NCBI GenBank assembly: GCA_022340825.1
Contig: JAJDNE010000098.1
Coordinates: forward strand, 1-40,868
Length of the DNA: 40,868 bases
Direction: 5' to 3'
Source of the DNA: Acidiferrobacterales bacterium
GTDB taxonomy: Bacteria; Pseudomonadota; Gammaproteobacteria; Acidiferrobacterales; JAJDNE01
Of the stretch, positions 1-8,815 are shown one piece after another (positions within the stretch are counted from its first letter, which is position 1; each line of letters begins with the position of its first letter). A program made the position numbers and the translations under genes. The notes beneath the pieces are model-generated. The model did no database searches and was not told the DNA's origin. It saw only the letters and a program-made list of their open reading frames with translations.

Positions 1-228
1 GGGTACAATCGCCGATTTCGGGTGCCGAAGGCATTCGGTTCAGACTGCAGGCAAATGTTGTACTACCAAAGAAACGCTAATACCGAGTGTGTGCGCGTTA
101 AGATTCAGGCCAGAATATCGTGTTGGCGGATGGGTGTTCAAAGTACATATTGTGTTCAGTGCCCCGTTTTTAAGGGTAGCAACAACCGACTGAAAGGAAC
201 CTCGACGTTAAGACGAGGATAACCGGTC
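1..228. other. Gene-free left edge
   Basis: No convincing gene lies here. The only open frame (GTG at 22 to 222, plus strand) has many Cys and Arg residues, no ribosome binding site and no recognisable motif. A short hairpin is visible at 200-218, with a 5-bp CCTCG/CGAGG stem. The stretch lies just beyond the 3' end of the pseudo-tRNA at 229-311. It does not resemble the sequence following the intact tRNA (6553-6711), so the duplication seen in the window stops at the tRNA 3' end. Confidence 0.5.
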
Positions 229-311
229 TGGTGGGCCCACCAGCACTCGAACCTGGGATCAAAGGATTAGATTTATGCGCCCCCTGCTCGAACCAACTGA
301 GCTATATGCCC
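229..311 (-). pseudogene. Pseudo-tRNA-Ile2 (decayed duplicate)
   Basis: Read on the minus strand, this is an 83-nt relative of the tRNA-Ile2(CAT) at 6712-6788, still ending in an encoded CCA. The D-stem (GCTC/GAGC) and the TTCGA of the T-loop survive. A 6-nt insertion (apparently a local GATTA-type duplication) breaks the anticodon loop, the conserved G53-C61 pair has become G-G, and position 5 of the acceptor mismatches position 68. The 7-66 pair changed from G-C to A-T on both sides, which could be chance or past selection. It is very unlikely to work as a tRNA. Its promoter-like hexamers (TTCACT, 17 nt, TGGAAT) remain, so it might still be transcribed. Confidence 0.8.
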
Positions 312-354
312 AATAAGGCCGCATATTCCAAACTGATTATATGCCCTAGTGAAT

Positions 355-382
355 AAAAAGGGCTGCTTTCGCGGCCCTTTTT
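355..382 (-). terminator. Intrinsic terminator of exporter operon
   Basis: An A5 tract, a stem GGGCTGC/GCGGCCC with one G-U pair and TTTC loop, and a T5 tract make a terminator that reads on both strands. It lies 25 bp past the stop codon of the last permease gene. It is nearly identical to the rpoD terminator at 6832-6860, so the exporter seems to use a duplicated rpoD terminator. Confidence 0.85.
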
Positions 383-407
383 ATTCCATGCATAGCGCTA
401 GCTGTTG

Positions 408-1511
408 TTACTGCAGCGTGGTGTGAAAGCGCCGGAAAGCGAAGATGACGGCGAAAATTGCCATGACTACCAGGTACAGCGAGTGCGTTAGTACAAAACT
501 TGTATCACCGCCCTTGAGCATGATGTTACGTAACAACGCGAGGTAGTGCATCAGGGGATCAATGTAGGATGCCCATTTCATGATCTCCGGCATGTTCTCG
601 ATGGGGAACATCAGCCCCGACAGGAGGATGGCCGGAAACAGGAACAGGAAGCCCGCCATGGTGGATTGCTGCTGATTGTTTGCCACCGTCGAGATAGCCG
701 TGCCCACCGCCACTGTCGTAGCGGCAAACGCAACGGAGGCAACAAAGATCTCGAGAATTGAACCGCGCAAGGGTACACCAAAGCCGAATACCGCGACCCC
801 CAGGATCAGTGGCACTTGCACCATCGCGAGCACGAAGTACGGGATGGTCTTGCCAAGAATAACCACCGATGCCGACACTGGTGCTGACACCAGCATTTCA
901 AAGGTTCCCAGTTCCTTCTCGCGAGTGATGGACATACTGGTCAGAATTATCGTGGTGATAGATAGCAACATTGCCATCACACCCGGCACCATGAAGAACG
1001 AGGTTTCCAGCGACGGATTGTAGAGCACGCGGGTATTGAACTGGATGGGAAACGGTGGCCGCTTCACGTGCAGGTCGTCCTCGATCACCCGCATCGTGAT
1101 GGCGCGAATGTATTGTTCCACTGCTTGCGCCTCCAGCACGTTGGTAGCATTGATCAGTAGCTGGAGCTGGGCATCACCGCGACCCATTTCACGGGTCAGC
1201 CCACCGGGCGGGGGTATCAACACGGCGTCGGCCCTGCCCGAACGTAATTGCGCATAGGGACGGTCACCGGTTTTTACGGGCACTTCGATAAACCAATCGT
1301 TAACGACGCTGCGCTCGACGATATGCCGCAACACGGTATCGTTCGTATCAATACGCGCCCACAGGTCGACATTCTTGATATCGGTCGAAATGGCCAGGCC
1401 GAAGATTGTTAACTGAATCATCGGCGCGACGAACAGCAGCATACGCATGCGCGGGTCGCGCAGGGCCTGGCGGAATTCCTTTGCCAGAAAAGCGCGCAGG
1501 GTTTGCATCAT
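408..1511 (-). CDS. ybhR: ABC-2 permease, YbhR-type
   Basis: This is an integral inner-membrane subunit of an ABC exporter of the YbhGFSR type (ABC-2 family, about 367 residues). The protein has an N-terminal membrane helix (FVAPMIQLTIFGLAIS), a large periplasmic domain, then a five-helix bundle that includes the family features SITREKELGTFEMLVSAP and ILLSGLMFPIENMP. I chose ATG 1511 because it overlaps the TGA of the upstream permease as ATGA, which implies translational coupling. A longer frame from 1565 would lie inside that gene. It is last in the operon and is followed by the terminator at 355-382. The substrate is unknown; relatives export drugs or dyes. Confidence 0.9.
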   Translation of the reverse strand: MMQTLRAFLAKEFRQALRDPRMRMLLFVAPMIQLTIFGLAISTDIKNVDLWARIDTNDTVLRHIVERSVVNDWFIEVPVKTGDRPYAQLRSGRADAVLIPPPGGLTREMGRGDAQLQLLINATNVLEAQAVEQYIRAITMRVIEDDLHVKRPPFPIQFNTRVLYNPSLETSFFMVPGVMAMLLSITTIILTSMSITREKELGTFEMLVSAPVSASVVILGKTIPYFVLAMVQVPLILGVAVFGFGVPLRGSILEIFVASVAFAATTVAVGTAISTVANNQQQSTMAGFLFLFPAILLSGLMFPIENMPEIMKWASYIDPLMHYLALLRNIMLKGGDTSFVLTHSLYLVVMAIFAVIFAFRRFHTTLQ

Positions 1512-2623
1512 GGCTCGAGGTCCCGTTTGAATCGACTCGTGGCCAACATGACGATGAGCAGGCACAGCACACCCAGGGCGAGAAAGGCCATGCCCATTTC
1601 CGCCAGTGTCGAACCCTTGAGATAGGACTGGCGCGCGACGACCATGAACCAGCGTGCCGGCAGGATCATGGTGAAGTAATGAAAAAACGTGGGCATGCTT
1701 TCGATTGGAAAGATAAAGCCGGAAAGCAGCGTTGAAGGAATCATTCCCGAGATCATGGCAATCTGCATGGCAATCTGCTGGCGACGGGTAATTACCGAAA
1801 TCAGCAGGCCCTGTGCAAGGTATGTCGCAAGGAACAGCATCGTCCCCAACCAGAAGACGGTGTGACTGCCGGCAAATGGCAAGCCGAAGACTGTTCGAGC
1901 GATGATGTCGACGAAGGCCACCGCGATCAGGCCCAGCACGCCGTAGGGGGCGAGTTTACCGACAATGATCTCCAGCGGTTCCGCTGGCGTGGACAGCAGC
2001 AGTTCCATTGAACCGTTCTCCCACTCGCGCGCAACCGTCAATGCGGTGAGCAGCACGGCCAGGATGGCAAGCACCGTCACGGCAAGCCCGGGAATGACGA
2101 ACCAGCGACTATTCAGTTCGGGGTTGAACAGGAAACGTGTACGAATCTCGATCGGATTTGGCGGATCGAAGTTGGCCAGGCGGCGCGAGGCGATGGCCTC
2201 GATCGAGGCGACGTAACCGAGAATCGGGCCCACGGTCGAATTGTCGGAGCCATCAAGCAACACCTGCGCACGCGCCGGACCGCCCGCAAGCAAGTCGCGC
2301 TGAAATCCCGCCGGGATAATCAGCGCGGCACGGGCGTGATCACTGGTTATCGCCTCTTGTGCCGCTGCCGGTGAAGTGGCGGTACCGATGATGAAGTATC
2401 CGGAGCTGGCAAAGGTATCAATCACGCGCCGTGAAGCCTGGGTCTTGTCGGCATCGTGCACCGACAGGGGAATGTTCTTGACGTTGAATTCGATGGCGTA
2501 ACCGAAGGCGAACACCATGAACACCGGCAACGCGATGGAGAGCAGGAGCGTGAACCGGTCACGTAGTACGTGATACATCTCCTTCTGCGCGATGGCGCCA
2601 GCGCGGCTCCAGCGGAAACTCAT
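1508..2623 (-). CDS. ybhS: ABC-2 permease, YbhS-type
   Basis: The second transmembrane subunit of the exporter has 371 residues. It shows an N-terminal helix (SIALPVFMVFAFGYAIE), a periplasmic domain of about 150 residues and a C-terminal helix bundle. Landmarks are AREWENGSMELLLSTP after the second helix and LLSGFIFPIESMP near the end, both typical of YbhS/YhhJ proteins. Its ATG overlaps the TGA of the upstream ATPase by 4 nt, and its own stop overlaps the next permease start. It presumably pairs with the 408-1511 product to form the channel. Family assignment is firm and substrate is unknown. Confidence 0.9.
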   Translation of the reverse strand: MSFRWSRAGAIAQKEMYHVLRDRFTLLLSIALPVFMVFAFGYAIEFNVKNIPLSVHDADKTQASRRVIDTFASSGYFIIGTATSPAAAQEAITSDHARAALIIPAGFQRDLLAGGPARAQVLLDGSDNSTVGPILGYVASIEAIASRRLANFDPPNPIEIRTRFLFNPELNSRWFVIPGLAVTVLAILAVLLTALTVAREWENGSMELLLSTPAEPLEIIVGKLAPYGVLGLIAVAFVDIIARTVFGLPFAGSHTVFWLGTMLFLATYLAQGLLISVITRRQQIAMQIAMISGMIPSTLLSGFIFPIESMPTFFHYFTMILPARWFMVVARQSYLKGSTLAEMGMAFLALGVLCLLIVMLATSRFKRDLEP

Positions 2624-3543
2624 CTTTCCTCTCCCTCTACTGAGCGAATAAAGACATCTTCCAGCGTCGGGGTGATCGTGCGAATACGGTAGGAGGCGGC
2701 CAATTCCTTGCGCAGCTTCTCCGCCCCAGGGGTCTCGCTCAGTGCCACGTGGTAACGCATGCCATATGGCTCGAAGAACACGACATCGGGATGCCGTCGC
2801 ACTTTTTCCACGTCGGCGTAACGAAACTGCTTTATCGGTTCCAGTTCCAGTAGCTCGTCGGGGAACACGTGGCGCTTGAGCGCCGCCGGTGTGTCAAGGG
2901 CAATGATCTGGCCTGCACGCATCAAGGCGATACGGTCACACTGTTCCGCCTCGTCCATGTAGTGTGTGGTGACGAACAGGGTTTTACCGCGGTCCGCCAG
3001 TTGACGAATCAACGCCCAGAAACGTACCCGCGCCGCTGGCGTCACGCCTGCGGTCGGCTCGTCAAGAAAGACAATATCGGGGTCGTGTAGTATTGCAGCG
3101 GCAAGCGATACCTGTTGCTTGATGCCACCCGGCAGGTCGCGCACCAGTGAAGTGAGTGGCCGGTCAAACTCAATGAACTCGAGGATAGAATCACGTCGCG
3201 TCGCGTATTCTTGAGGATTGATTTTTCGCAGACCGGCGATGAACGACAGGTTTTCTTCCACGGTGAGATCGTTGTAGAGCGTGAACTTCTGCGACATATA
3301 GCCCACGCGTGCCTTGATCGCCATTTCGCCAGCATCGAGATTGACGCCGGCGACCGAACCTTCGCCGGCGCTGGGGCGTAGCAATCCGCACAGCACGCGT
3401 ATGGTAGTAGTCTTGCCGGCGCCGTTGGCACCGAGAAAACCAAATACCTCGCCCGCATTCACAGAAAAGCTGATGTCATTGACGGCATAGAAATCACCGA
3501 AGCGGACGGACAGGTGATGAATATCGACGGCGAGACCGCTCAT
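2620..3543 (-). CDS. ABC ATPase, like YbhF C-terminal half
   Basis: A 307-residue nucleotide-binding subunit. Visible motifs are Walker A GANGAGKTT (38-46), the Q-loop Gln in GYMSQKF, Walker B IVFLDE (about 157-162) and the switch His in TTHYMDEAE (His194). The signature is LPGGIKQQ rather than LSGGQ, and the D-loop reads AGVTP, with Thr in place of the usual Asp. The C-terminal part (LEDVFIRSV) matches the tail common to this family. It overlaps both neighbours by 4 nt. In E. coli the two ATPase halves form one YbhF protein (from memory); here they are separate genes. It probably forms a heterodimer with the 3540-4271 product. Confidence 0.92.
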   Translation of the reverse strand: MSGLAVDIHHLSVRFGDFYAVNDISFSVNAGEVFGFLGANGAGKTTTIRVLCGLLRPSAGEGSVAGVNLDAGEMAIKARVGYMSQKFTLYNDLTVEENLSFIAGLRKINPQEYATRRDSILEFIEFDRPLTSLVRDLPGGIKQQVSLAAAILHDPDIVFLDEPTAGVTPAARVRFWALIRQLADRGKTLFVTTHYMDEAEQCDRIALMRAGQIIALDTPAALKRHVFPDELLELEPIKQFRYADVEKVRRHPDVVFFEPYGMRYHVALSETPGAEKLRKELAASYRIRTITPTLEDVFIRSVEGEER

Positions 3544-4271
3544 GACGCGCTCCCGTTATGCATAAAGAATTCATCGAAACTGTGCACGTGGGCATTTTCC
3601 AGTACGGTACGCGGTTCGCCTTCGGCGACGGTCTTGCCATCGTCGATGAGGTGCACGAAGGCACAGCGTTCCGCTTCATCCATATAGGCGGTGGAAACAA
3701 TGATGAGTATGCGGCGATCCGCCAGGCGATAGAGCAGGTCCCAGAATTCGCGTCGGCTAATAGGATCGACGCCATTGGTAGGCTCGTCCAGCAGCATGAC
3801 TTGCGGGTCACGCAACAGTGCGCACATGAGCCCCAGCTTTTTATACATACCGCCAGAGAGTTTGCCGGCCGCGCGATTCACAAACGGCGCCAGGCGCGTA
3901 ATCTCCAGCAATTCGTCACGGCGGGTGGCGTATTCCGTCTTCGGAATGCTGTACAGCTTGCGAAAAAACTCCAGGTGCTCCTCGATGGAAAGGTCGGGAT
4001 ACAGGCTTTGTTGCTGCGGCATATAGGCCACACTGTTACGGATCTCGTCCGGCCCGAAGCGGTGACCATCGCGGGTAAATTCGATCGTGCCTTCATCGGG
4101 TCGCAACAGACCGAGCATGCTACGCATCAGGGTTGTCTTGCCGGCACCATCGGGCCCGATCACACCATGCATGCGACCGGCCTCGAAGTTCAGCGAGAGA
4201 CCATCGAGCGCCTGGTTACGCCCAAGCTTTTTCCGGACGTTGTCGACCCGAATCGCAACCGGTTGGGTCAC
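3540..4271 (-). CDS. ABC ATPase, like YbhF N-terminal half
   Basis: A 243-residue ATPase with a GTG start 3 nt after the stop of the membrane-fusion protein gene. Walker A is GPDGAGKTT (39-47), the Q-loop is AYMPQQQ, the signature is LSGGMYKK (138-145) and Walker B is VMLLDE (158-163), with a normal D-loop (GVDP). The switch histidine is replaced by alanine in STAYMDEAE (Ala195), so the site built on its Walker motifs is probably slow or inactive. GPDGAGKTTLM and LSGGM resemble the N-terminal half of YbhF. The partner supplies an intact His, so the pair looks like an asymmetric ABC dimer with one good and one degenerate site. Confidence 0.92.
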   Translation of the reverse strand: MTQPVAIRVDNVRKKLGRNQALDGLSLNFEAGRMHGVIGPDGAGKTTLMRSMLGLLRPDEGTIEFTRDGHRFGPDEIRNSVAYMPQQQSLYPDLSIEEHLEFFRKLYSIPKTEYATRRDELLEITRLAPFVNRAAGKLSGGMYKKLGLMCALLRDPQVMLLDEPTNGVDPISRREFWDLLYRLADRRILIIVSTAYMDEAERCAFVHLIDDGKTVAEGEPRTVLENAHVHSFDEFFMHNGSAS

Positions 4272-4274
4272 TGG

Positions 4275-5018
4275 CTACTGCTCCGGCAGTTGTACTTCGA
4301 TGGTCATGCCGGGCTTGAGAATTTCGTCGGCATTGGTCTCTTTAAAGCTGATCTTTACGCCAAATACGAGTCGTTCACGTTCGGTACGCGTTTGCACATT
4401 TTTGGGTGTGAACTCTGCCTCATCGTTGATCTTCACGATTATGCCCTCGAACTTGCGGTCGCCCAGCTCGGGAAGATAACCGGTCAGTTTCATACCGGGC
4501 GACAGGCGTGCCAGCATGGGCTGCGGCACGTAGATATAGGCCCAGATATCGCGAATGTTAGCGACCGTGAGCAGCTTGATGCCGGGCGCCACCCACTCCC
4601 CGGGTTCGTGATATCGGCTCAGCACCTTGCCATCGATCGGGGAAGTGATGGTGCACCATTTGAGCCGTGTCTGTGCGTCTTCCATTTTCGAGCGCACCGC
4701 ATCGAGACGCTCCTGGCTCACCGAGCCGATACGGTTGAGTTTGCGGTCGCGCACCCAGGTTTCACTCGCGAGGCGCGCGGCAATCTTGTATTCCTCGCAG
4801 GAGAGAACAGCGAGTACATCGTCTTTTTTGATGCGATCGCCTTCGTGCACGCGCATTTCGTCAATGTTGGCTGGCAAACGTGCCGAGATATCCACATTGG
4901 TCGCTTCCAGCGTGCCTGCATAGCGGAAAGGTTTCTGCAACAGAAACCACGCCGTGGCCCCGGCCAGGGCCACCAGTATCACCACGACAGCGAGGACAGG
5001 TAATGGGGGGCGTTTCAT
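4275..5018 (-). CDS. HlyD-family membrane-fusion protein, short
   Basis: A periplasmic adaptor linking the inner-membrane ABC unit to the outer-membrane factor. It is 247 residues, with one N-terminal membrane anchor (VLAVVVILVALAGATAWFLL), a biotinyl-lipoyl-like domain split by a hairpin (start ISARLPANIDEM, end TITSPIDGKVLSRY) and a beta-barrel segment ending KPGMTIEVQLPEQ. The helical hairpin is only about 50 residues, shorter than I recall for YbhG (about 330 residues in total). ATG 5018 was chosen because GAGGAAA lies just upstream and it overlaps the OMF stop; an open frame extends to 5171 but would run into that gene. Confidence 0.9.
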   Translation of the reverse strand: MKRPPLPVLAVVVILVALAGATAWFLLQKPFRYAGTLEATNVDISARLPANIDEMRVHEGDRIKKDDVLAVLSCEEYKIAARLASETWVRDRKLNRIGSVSQERLDAVRSKMEDAQTRLKWCTITSPIDGKVLSRYHEPGEWVAPGIKLLTVANIRDIWAYIYVPQPMLARLSPGMKLTGYLPELGDRKFEGIIVKINDEAEFTPKNVQTRTERERLVFGVKISFKETNADEILKPGMTIEVQLPEQ

Positions 5019-5019
5019 A

Positions 5020-6552
5020 TTATTTTTCCTCTTCAGGGATTTTGGTTTGCTGCGGAGGTACATTCCACCAGCCGCCGCCCATGGCCAGGTACAATGCGGC
5101 CGTATCGGCAAAGCGCGCTGCCTGCGCTTCCACCAATGCGATTTGCACCTGTTGATACTGGCGTTGCGCATTGATCAAAGCGAGATAGGGTGCGCCGCCA
5201 AGTTCATACTGCTTGCGTGTCAGCTCCAGGGCCTCACGGGCAGCCTCGCTCCTGTCAACCTGGGCGGCCAGTGTCTTCGCATCCAGTTCCAGTGCACGCA
5301 AGGCATCGGCGACGTTTCGAAAGGCGTGAAGTAACACTTCGCGATATTGCGCGGCGGCTTGCTTGTAAGCCTCCTTGGCAGCGCGCTGCTGCGCCTTTAG
5401 CTGGCCACCTCGAAACAGGGGTTGCGTCAACCCGGCGCTGAAATCCCACACCATCGCATTACTGCTGAAGAGATCGCCGGTGTTGTTTGCGAGGGTACCG
5501 TAACTGCCGGTGAGTACAAATTGCGGGTACAGACTGGCCGTGGCGATTCCGATCCGCGCGCTTGCGCCATGCAGCATTGCTTCTGCCGCAAGAATGTCTG
5601 GCCGTTCGCGTACCAACTGCGACGGGACACTTACCGGCAGTTCACCGGGCAGAGTGAGCGACGTGAGCGACAGTTGCGGTAGCTGCGCCTCACCGGGAAG
5701 CTCGCCAACGAGAACGGCGAGCAGATGGCGTGTACGGGCCAGTTCCTTTTCAATAGTCGGCAGTGTTGCCCGGGTTTGTGCCACTTCGGCACGCATCGAC
5801 AGTACATCGGCACGCGCCGCTCCGCCCGCCGCTAGCTGGCGTTCCATCAGGGCAAGTACTTGCTCGACATCTTCGAGTATGGACTTTGTCGCCTCCAGTT
5901 GCGCGCGCAGGGCAGCTACACGGATAGCGGTAGTGACGACATTCGCCGTCAGGGCAATGTATGCCGCCTGCAACTGAAACTGGTGGTAATCGGTTTCTGC
6001 CTGCTGCGCTTCGAGGCCGCGCCGCGCTACGCCGAAGAAATCGAGGTTATAGCCGACATTGATCGAGGCGTTGTAAAGGTCAAACTCAAACGGAGGTAGT
6101 GGACTGCCGATGATCGCGGGCGAAAAACGCTGCCGTCCGCCGGAGGCGCCCGCATCGACCCGTGGGTACAGGACACCACCGGCAGCACGTAAATTTTCCT
6201 GCGCGACACGCAAGGTTGCCCGGGCAGCTTCAAGTGAGGGACTATTTGCCAGTGCGCGCTTCACCAGCTCATCAATTGCCGGTGATTGATATCGCGTCCA
6301 CCATTGCGCCGGGATCTCCGCTCCACTAATGAATTGCTGCATATTTCCGGCGTTGCCGGGTGAAGCGATTGTTTCGTTCGCAATCGGAGCCGCGGTGTAA
6401 CGCTGTGTGGCGGGGGGCTCGGGCGGTTGGAAGTCGGGACCCATGGTACAGGCAACGAGAAGCACGCCGGGCAGCAATAGCACAACATGATATTTTATCT
6501 TCCGGATGTAGCGTCTAACTTCCAAGCATCCTCTCCCGGAACAAGGGCGCAT
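5020..6552 (-). CDS. Outer-membrane efflux lipoprotein (OprM/NodT family)
   Basis: The first gene of the exporter operon encodes a TolC-like outer-membrane channel of about 500 residues. A signal peptide ends in the lipobox LLVAC, followed by MGPDFQPPE, the usual start of OprM/CmeC/NodT lipoproteins. Two long alpha-helical repeats follow (SLEAARATLRVAQENLRAAGG and AREALELTRKQYELGGAPYLAL), plus the internal PSQLVRERPDILAAEAMLH motif. The ATG at 6552 gives a long N-terminus. A TTG at 6525 has GGGAGAGG just upstream and may be the true start. Its presence makes the exporter a self-contained tripartite system. No clear promoter or terminator is visible between the tRNA and this gene. Confidence 0.93.
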   Translation of the reverse strand: MRPCSGRGCLEVRRYIRKIKYHVVLLLPGVLLVACTMGPDFQPPEPPATQRYTAAPIANETIASPGNAGNMQQFISGAEIPAQWWTRYQSPAIDELVKRALANSPSLEAARATLRVAQENLRAAGGVLYPRVDAGASGGRQRFSPAIIGSPLPPFEFDLYNASINVGYNLDFFGVARRGLEAQQAETDYHQFQLQAAYIALTANVVTTAIRVAALRAQLEATKSILEDVEQVLALMERQLAAGGAARADVLSMRAEVAQTRATLPTIEKELARTRHLLAVLVGELPGEAQLPQLSLTSLTLPGELPVSVPSQLVRERPDILAAEAMLHGASARIGIATASLYPQFVLTGSYGTLANNTGDLFSSNAMVWDFSAGLTQPLFRGGQLKAQQRAAKEAYKQAAAQYREVLLHAFRNVADALRALELDAKTLAAQVDRSEAAREALELTRKQYELGGAPYLALINAQRQYQQVQIALVEAQAARFADTAALYLAMGGGWWNVPPQQTKIPEEEK

Positions 6553-6711
6553 GCCGCCCTAGTTTGAACACAAAGGCACTGGCAAGTTCGGTGAATAATT
6601 AAAACACAATCTTTGCAACTAAAGTGGCTAAATGACAAGTATTCTGGAATCCACAAAACCAGAAACATACGCGTCATCGTTTCAATTCTGCAATGAGTAG
6701 TACGAATGAAG

Positions 6712-6788
<77 letters not shown>

Positions 6789-6801
6789 AATAAGGCCGCG
6801 T

Positions 6802-6830
6802 ATTCTAACCTGATTGTTTGGTCGACTGAA
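6802..6830 (-). promoter_or_regulatory. Putative tRNA-Ile2 promoter
   Basis: Minus-strand hexamers TTCAGT (6825-6830) and TAGAAT (6802-6807) are separated by 17 nt, and a GC-rich discriminator (CGCGGCC) follows, as is usual for stringently controlled stable-RNA promoters. It lies between the rpoD terminator and the tRNA. The spacing is kept in the decayed copy. Confidence 0.55.
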
Positions 6831-6831
6831 T

Positions 6832-6860
6832 AAAAAAGGGCCGCTTTCGCGGCCCTTTTT
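6832..6860 (-). terminator. Intrinsic terminator of rpoD
   Basis: A perfect GGGCCGC/GCGGCCC stem with TTTC loop is flanked by A6 and T5. It lies 17 bp after the rpoD stop and separates rpoD transcription from the tRNA. Confidence 0.92.
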
Positions 6861-6877
6861 ACTGCTTAATGATTTGC

Positions 6878-8722
6878 CTAGTCGAGGAAGCTGCGCAAAT
6901 GCTCCGAACGGGTCGGATGACGCAGCTTGCGCAATGCCTTGGCCTCGATCTGGCGAATACGCTCGCGGGTAACGTCGAACTGCTTGCCGACCTCTTCCAA
7001 CGTGTGATCGGTATTCATATCGATACCGAAACGCATACGCAACACCTTGGCCTCGCGAGGCGTCAGGGTTTCAAGTATGTCCTGCGTGGCAAACTTCAGC
7101 CCGGCACCGGTAGCAGCATCAGGTGGCGCTTCCACGTTCTGGTCTTCGACAAAATCACCAAGGTGCGAATCTTCGTCATCACCAATCGGCGTTTCCATAG
7201 AGATCGGCTCCTTGGCAATCTTTAACACCTTGCGGATCTTGTCTTCCGGCATTTCCATGCGCTCGGCCAGTTCTTCCGGCGTCGCTTCGCGACCCATCTC
7301 CTGCAGCATCTGGCGAGAGATACGATTGAGCTTGTTGATGGTCTCAATCATGTGCACCGGAATGCGGATGGTGCGCGCCTGATCGGCAATGGAGCGCGTA
7401 ATCGCCTGACGAATCCACCAGGTGGCATAGGTCGAGAACTTGTAACCGCGACGATACTCAAACTTGTCAACCGCCTTCATCAGACCAATGTTGCCTTCCT
7501 GAATCAGGTCCAGGAACTGCAGTCCACGGTTGGTGTACTTCTTGGCAATAGAAATAACCAGTCGCAGGTTGGCCTCGACCATTTCCTTCTTGGCGCGACG
7601 TGCCTTGGCCTCGCCGATGGACATCAGTCGATTGACTTCTTTTAGCTGGTGAATCAGCAGGCCGGTCTCGGCCTCCATCATCGCCAGCCGATCCTGGGCG
7701 CGATAGATATTCTCGGCATTCGCCTCCAGTACCTCGGCATTACCTTCACCGGACTTGATCACCTTCTTCAGCCAGCGCTTGTTGGTCTCCTGACCCGGGA
7801 ACGTCTTGACGAATTCCTTGCGTGACATCCGCGCCTTGACGACACAGATATCCATAATTTCCTTCTCCAGCGCCCGAACCTGATCGACCAGGTTGCGCAA
7901 CTCTTCAACCAGCGCGTTTACCTGCTTGGTAACAAACTTGATCTGCAGCAACTCTTCGGCAATCTTTTGCGCCGGCTTCTTCAGATCCGGCGAGCCCAGA
8001 CCCTTCTTCTTCAGCACGCGAAGCATGGCCTCGTAATGCTTCTTGATCCGGGCAAAACGCTCTAACGCCTCTTCACGATCAGGGCCGGTGGCCTCTTCCT
8101 CGTCATCATCGTCATCATCGTCTTTCTTGCCGTCTTTGCTTTCGGCCTTCTGCGCTGACTGGGCAGGCGGCACCGGCGTGTCGTCGGCATTGGGATCAAC
8201 AAAATCGGCAACCAGGTCAGTGAGTCGCATTTCTTCAGCGACTACCTTGTCCATGAGCGCAACCACCACCCCGGCCGTTGCCGGGCAAGAGGAGATGGCC
8301 TCGATACTCTGACGTACGCCTTCTTCAATACGCTTGGCCAGGGCGATTTCGCCCTCACGTGTCAGCAGTTCCACCGTACCCATTTCGCGCATGTACATAC
8401 GCACCGGATCGGTAGTTCGACCGAATTCGCTATCAACTGTCGACGCAACCTGCTCAGCTGCCTCCGCCGCCTCTTCGTCGTCGGTGTCACTGGAAGCGCT
8501 TTCGCTCTTCATTATTAAGGTGTCGGCATCGGGCGGCTGATCATAGACCTCGATCCCCATATCATTGATCATGCCGACAACAGCTTCGATCTGGTCGGTA
8601 TCATGCACATCTTCGGGGAGATGGTCGTTGATCTCTCGGTAGGTGAGAAAGCCCTGCTCTTTGCCGCGAATGATCAGTTTTTTAAGCTGAATTCGCTGTG
8701 CTTCCTGATCCATAACTGTCAT
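6878..8722 (-). CDS. rpoD: RNA polymerase primary sigma factor
   Basis: RpoD (sigma70), the housekeeping promoter-recognition subunit, 614 residues. The N-terminal region 1.1 ([21 protein letters not shown]) is followed by region 1.2 ([20 protein letters not shown]). The non-conserved region holds an acidic run ([12 protein letters not shown], about residue 205). Region 2 has the melting motif [15 protein letters not shown], and region 4 has the helix-turn-helix [17 protein letters not shown] near the end. ATG 8722 has AGGT upstream at usable distance; ATG 8713 is an in-frame alternative. It follows dnaG with its own promoter candidate in the 93-bp gap and ends at a strong terminator. Confidence 0.98.
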   Translation of the reverse strand: MTVMDQEAQRIQLKKLIIRGKEQGFLTYREINDHLPEDVHDTDQIEAVVGMINDMGIEVYDQPPDADTLIMKSESASSDTDDEEAAEAAEQVASTVDSEFGRTTDPVRMYMREMGTVELLTREGEIALAKRIEEGVRQSIEAISSCPATAGVVVALMDKVVAEEMRLTDLVADFVDPNADDTPVPPAQSAQKAESKDGKKDDDDDDDEEEATGPDREEALERFARIKKHYEAMLRVLKKKGLGSPDLKKPAQKIAEELLQIKFVTKQVNALVEELRNLVDQVRALEKEIMDICVVKARMSRKEFVKTFPGQETNKRWLKKVIKSGEGNAEVLEANAENIYRAQDRLAMMEAETGLLIHQLKEVNRLMSIGEAKARRAKKEMVEANLRLVISIAKKYTNRGLQFLDLIQEGNIGLMKAVDKFEYRRGYKFSTYATWWIRQAITRSIADQARTIRIPVHMIETINKLNRISRQMLQEMGREATPEELAERMEMPEDKIRKVLKIAKEPISMETPIGDDEDSHLGDFVEDQNVEAPPDAATGAGLKFATQDILETLTPREAKVLRMRFGIDMNTDHTLEEVGKQFDVTRERIRQIEAKALRKLRHPTRSEHLRSFLD

Positions 8723-8782
8723 TTACTGTACCTGTCACTTGAGCACTGGCGTGCCCGTCGCAATGTATGCAAAACCTTATAA

Positions 8783-8810
8783 TTTATATCATAAAGTCTT
8801 GAATTATCAA
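8783..8810 (-). promoter_or_regulatory. Putative rpoD promoter
   Basis: TTGATA (8805-8810) and TATAAA (8783-8788) are 16 nt apart on the minus strand, in an AT-rich part of the dnaG-rpoD gap. This would allow rpoD to be expressed apart from rpsU and dnaG, as is known for this operon in E. coli. Confidence 0.55.
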
Positions 8811-8815
8811 CAAAT

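Larger units (their letters stand above)
229..382 (-). repeat. Left copy of terminator-promoter-tRNA block
   Basis: This segment repeats 6712-6860 in the same orientation. By eye, the tRNA part matches at 68 of 77 aligned positions apart from a 6-nt insertion. The 43-nt spacer with the promoter matches at 34 of 43. The terminator differs by one substitution and one A. The two copies bracket the exporter operon. The left copy is the decayed one. Confidence 0.85.

Noticed and set aside
22-222. 66-residue open frame at the left edge
   Set aside because: No ribosome binding site, odd composition and no motif; it ends just before the pseudo-tRNA.
3558-5003. 481-residue open frame on the plus strand
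   Set aside because: It lies antisense to an ABC ATPase and the membrane-fusion protein, both certain. It is a by-product of GC-biased codons in those genes.
8080-8150. Acidic repeat in rpoD as an unusual insertion
   Set aside because: A run of Asp and Glu in the non-conserved region is common in proteobacterial sigma70 proteins.
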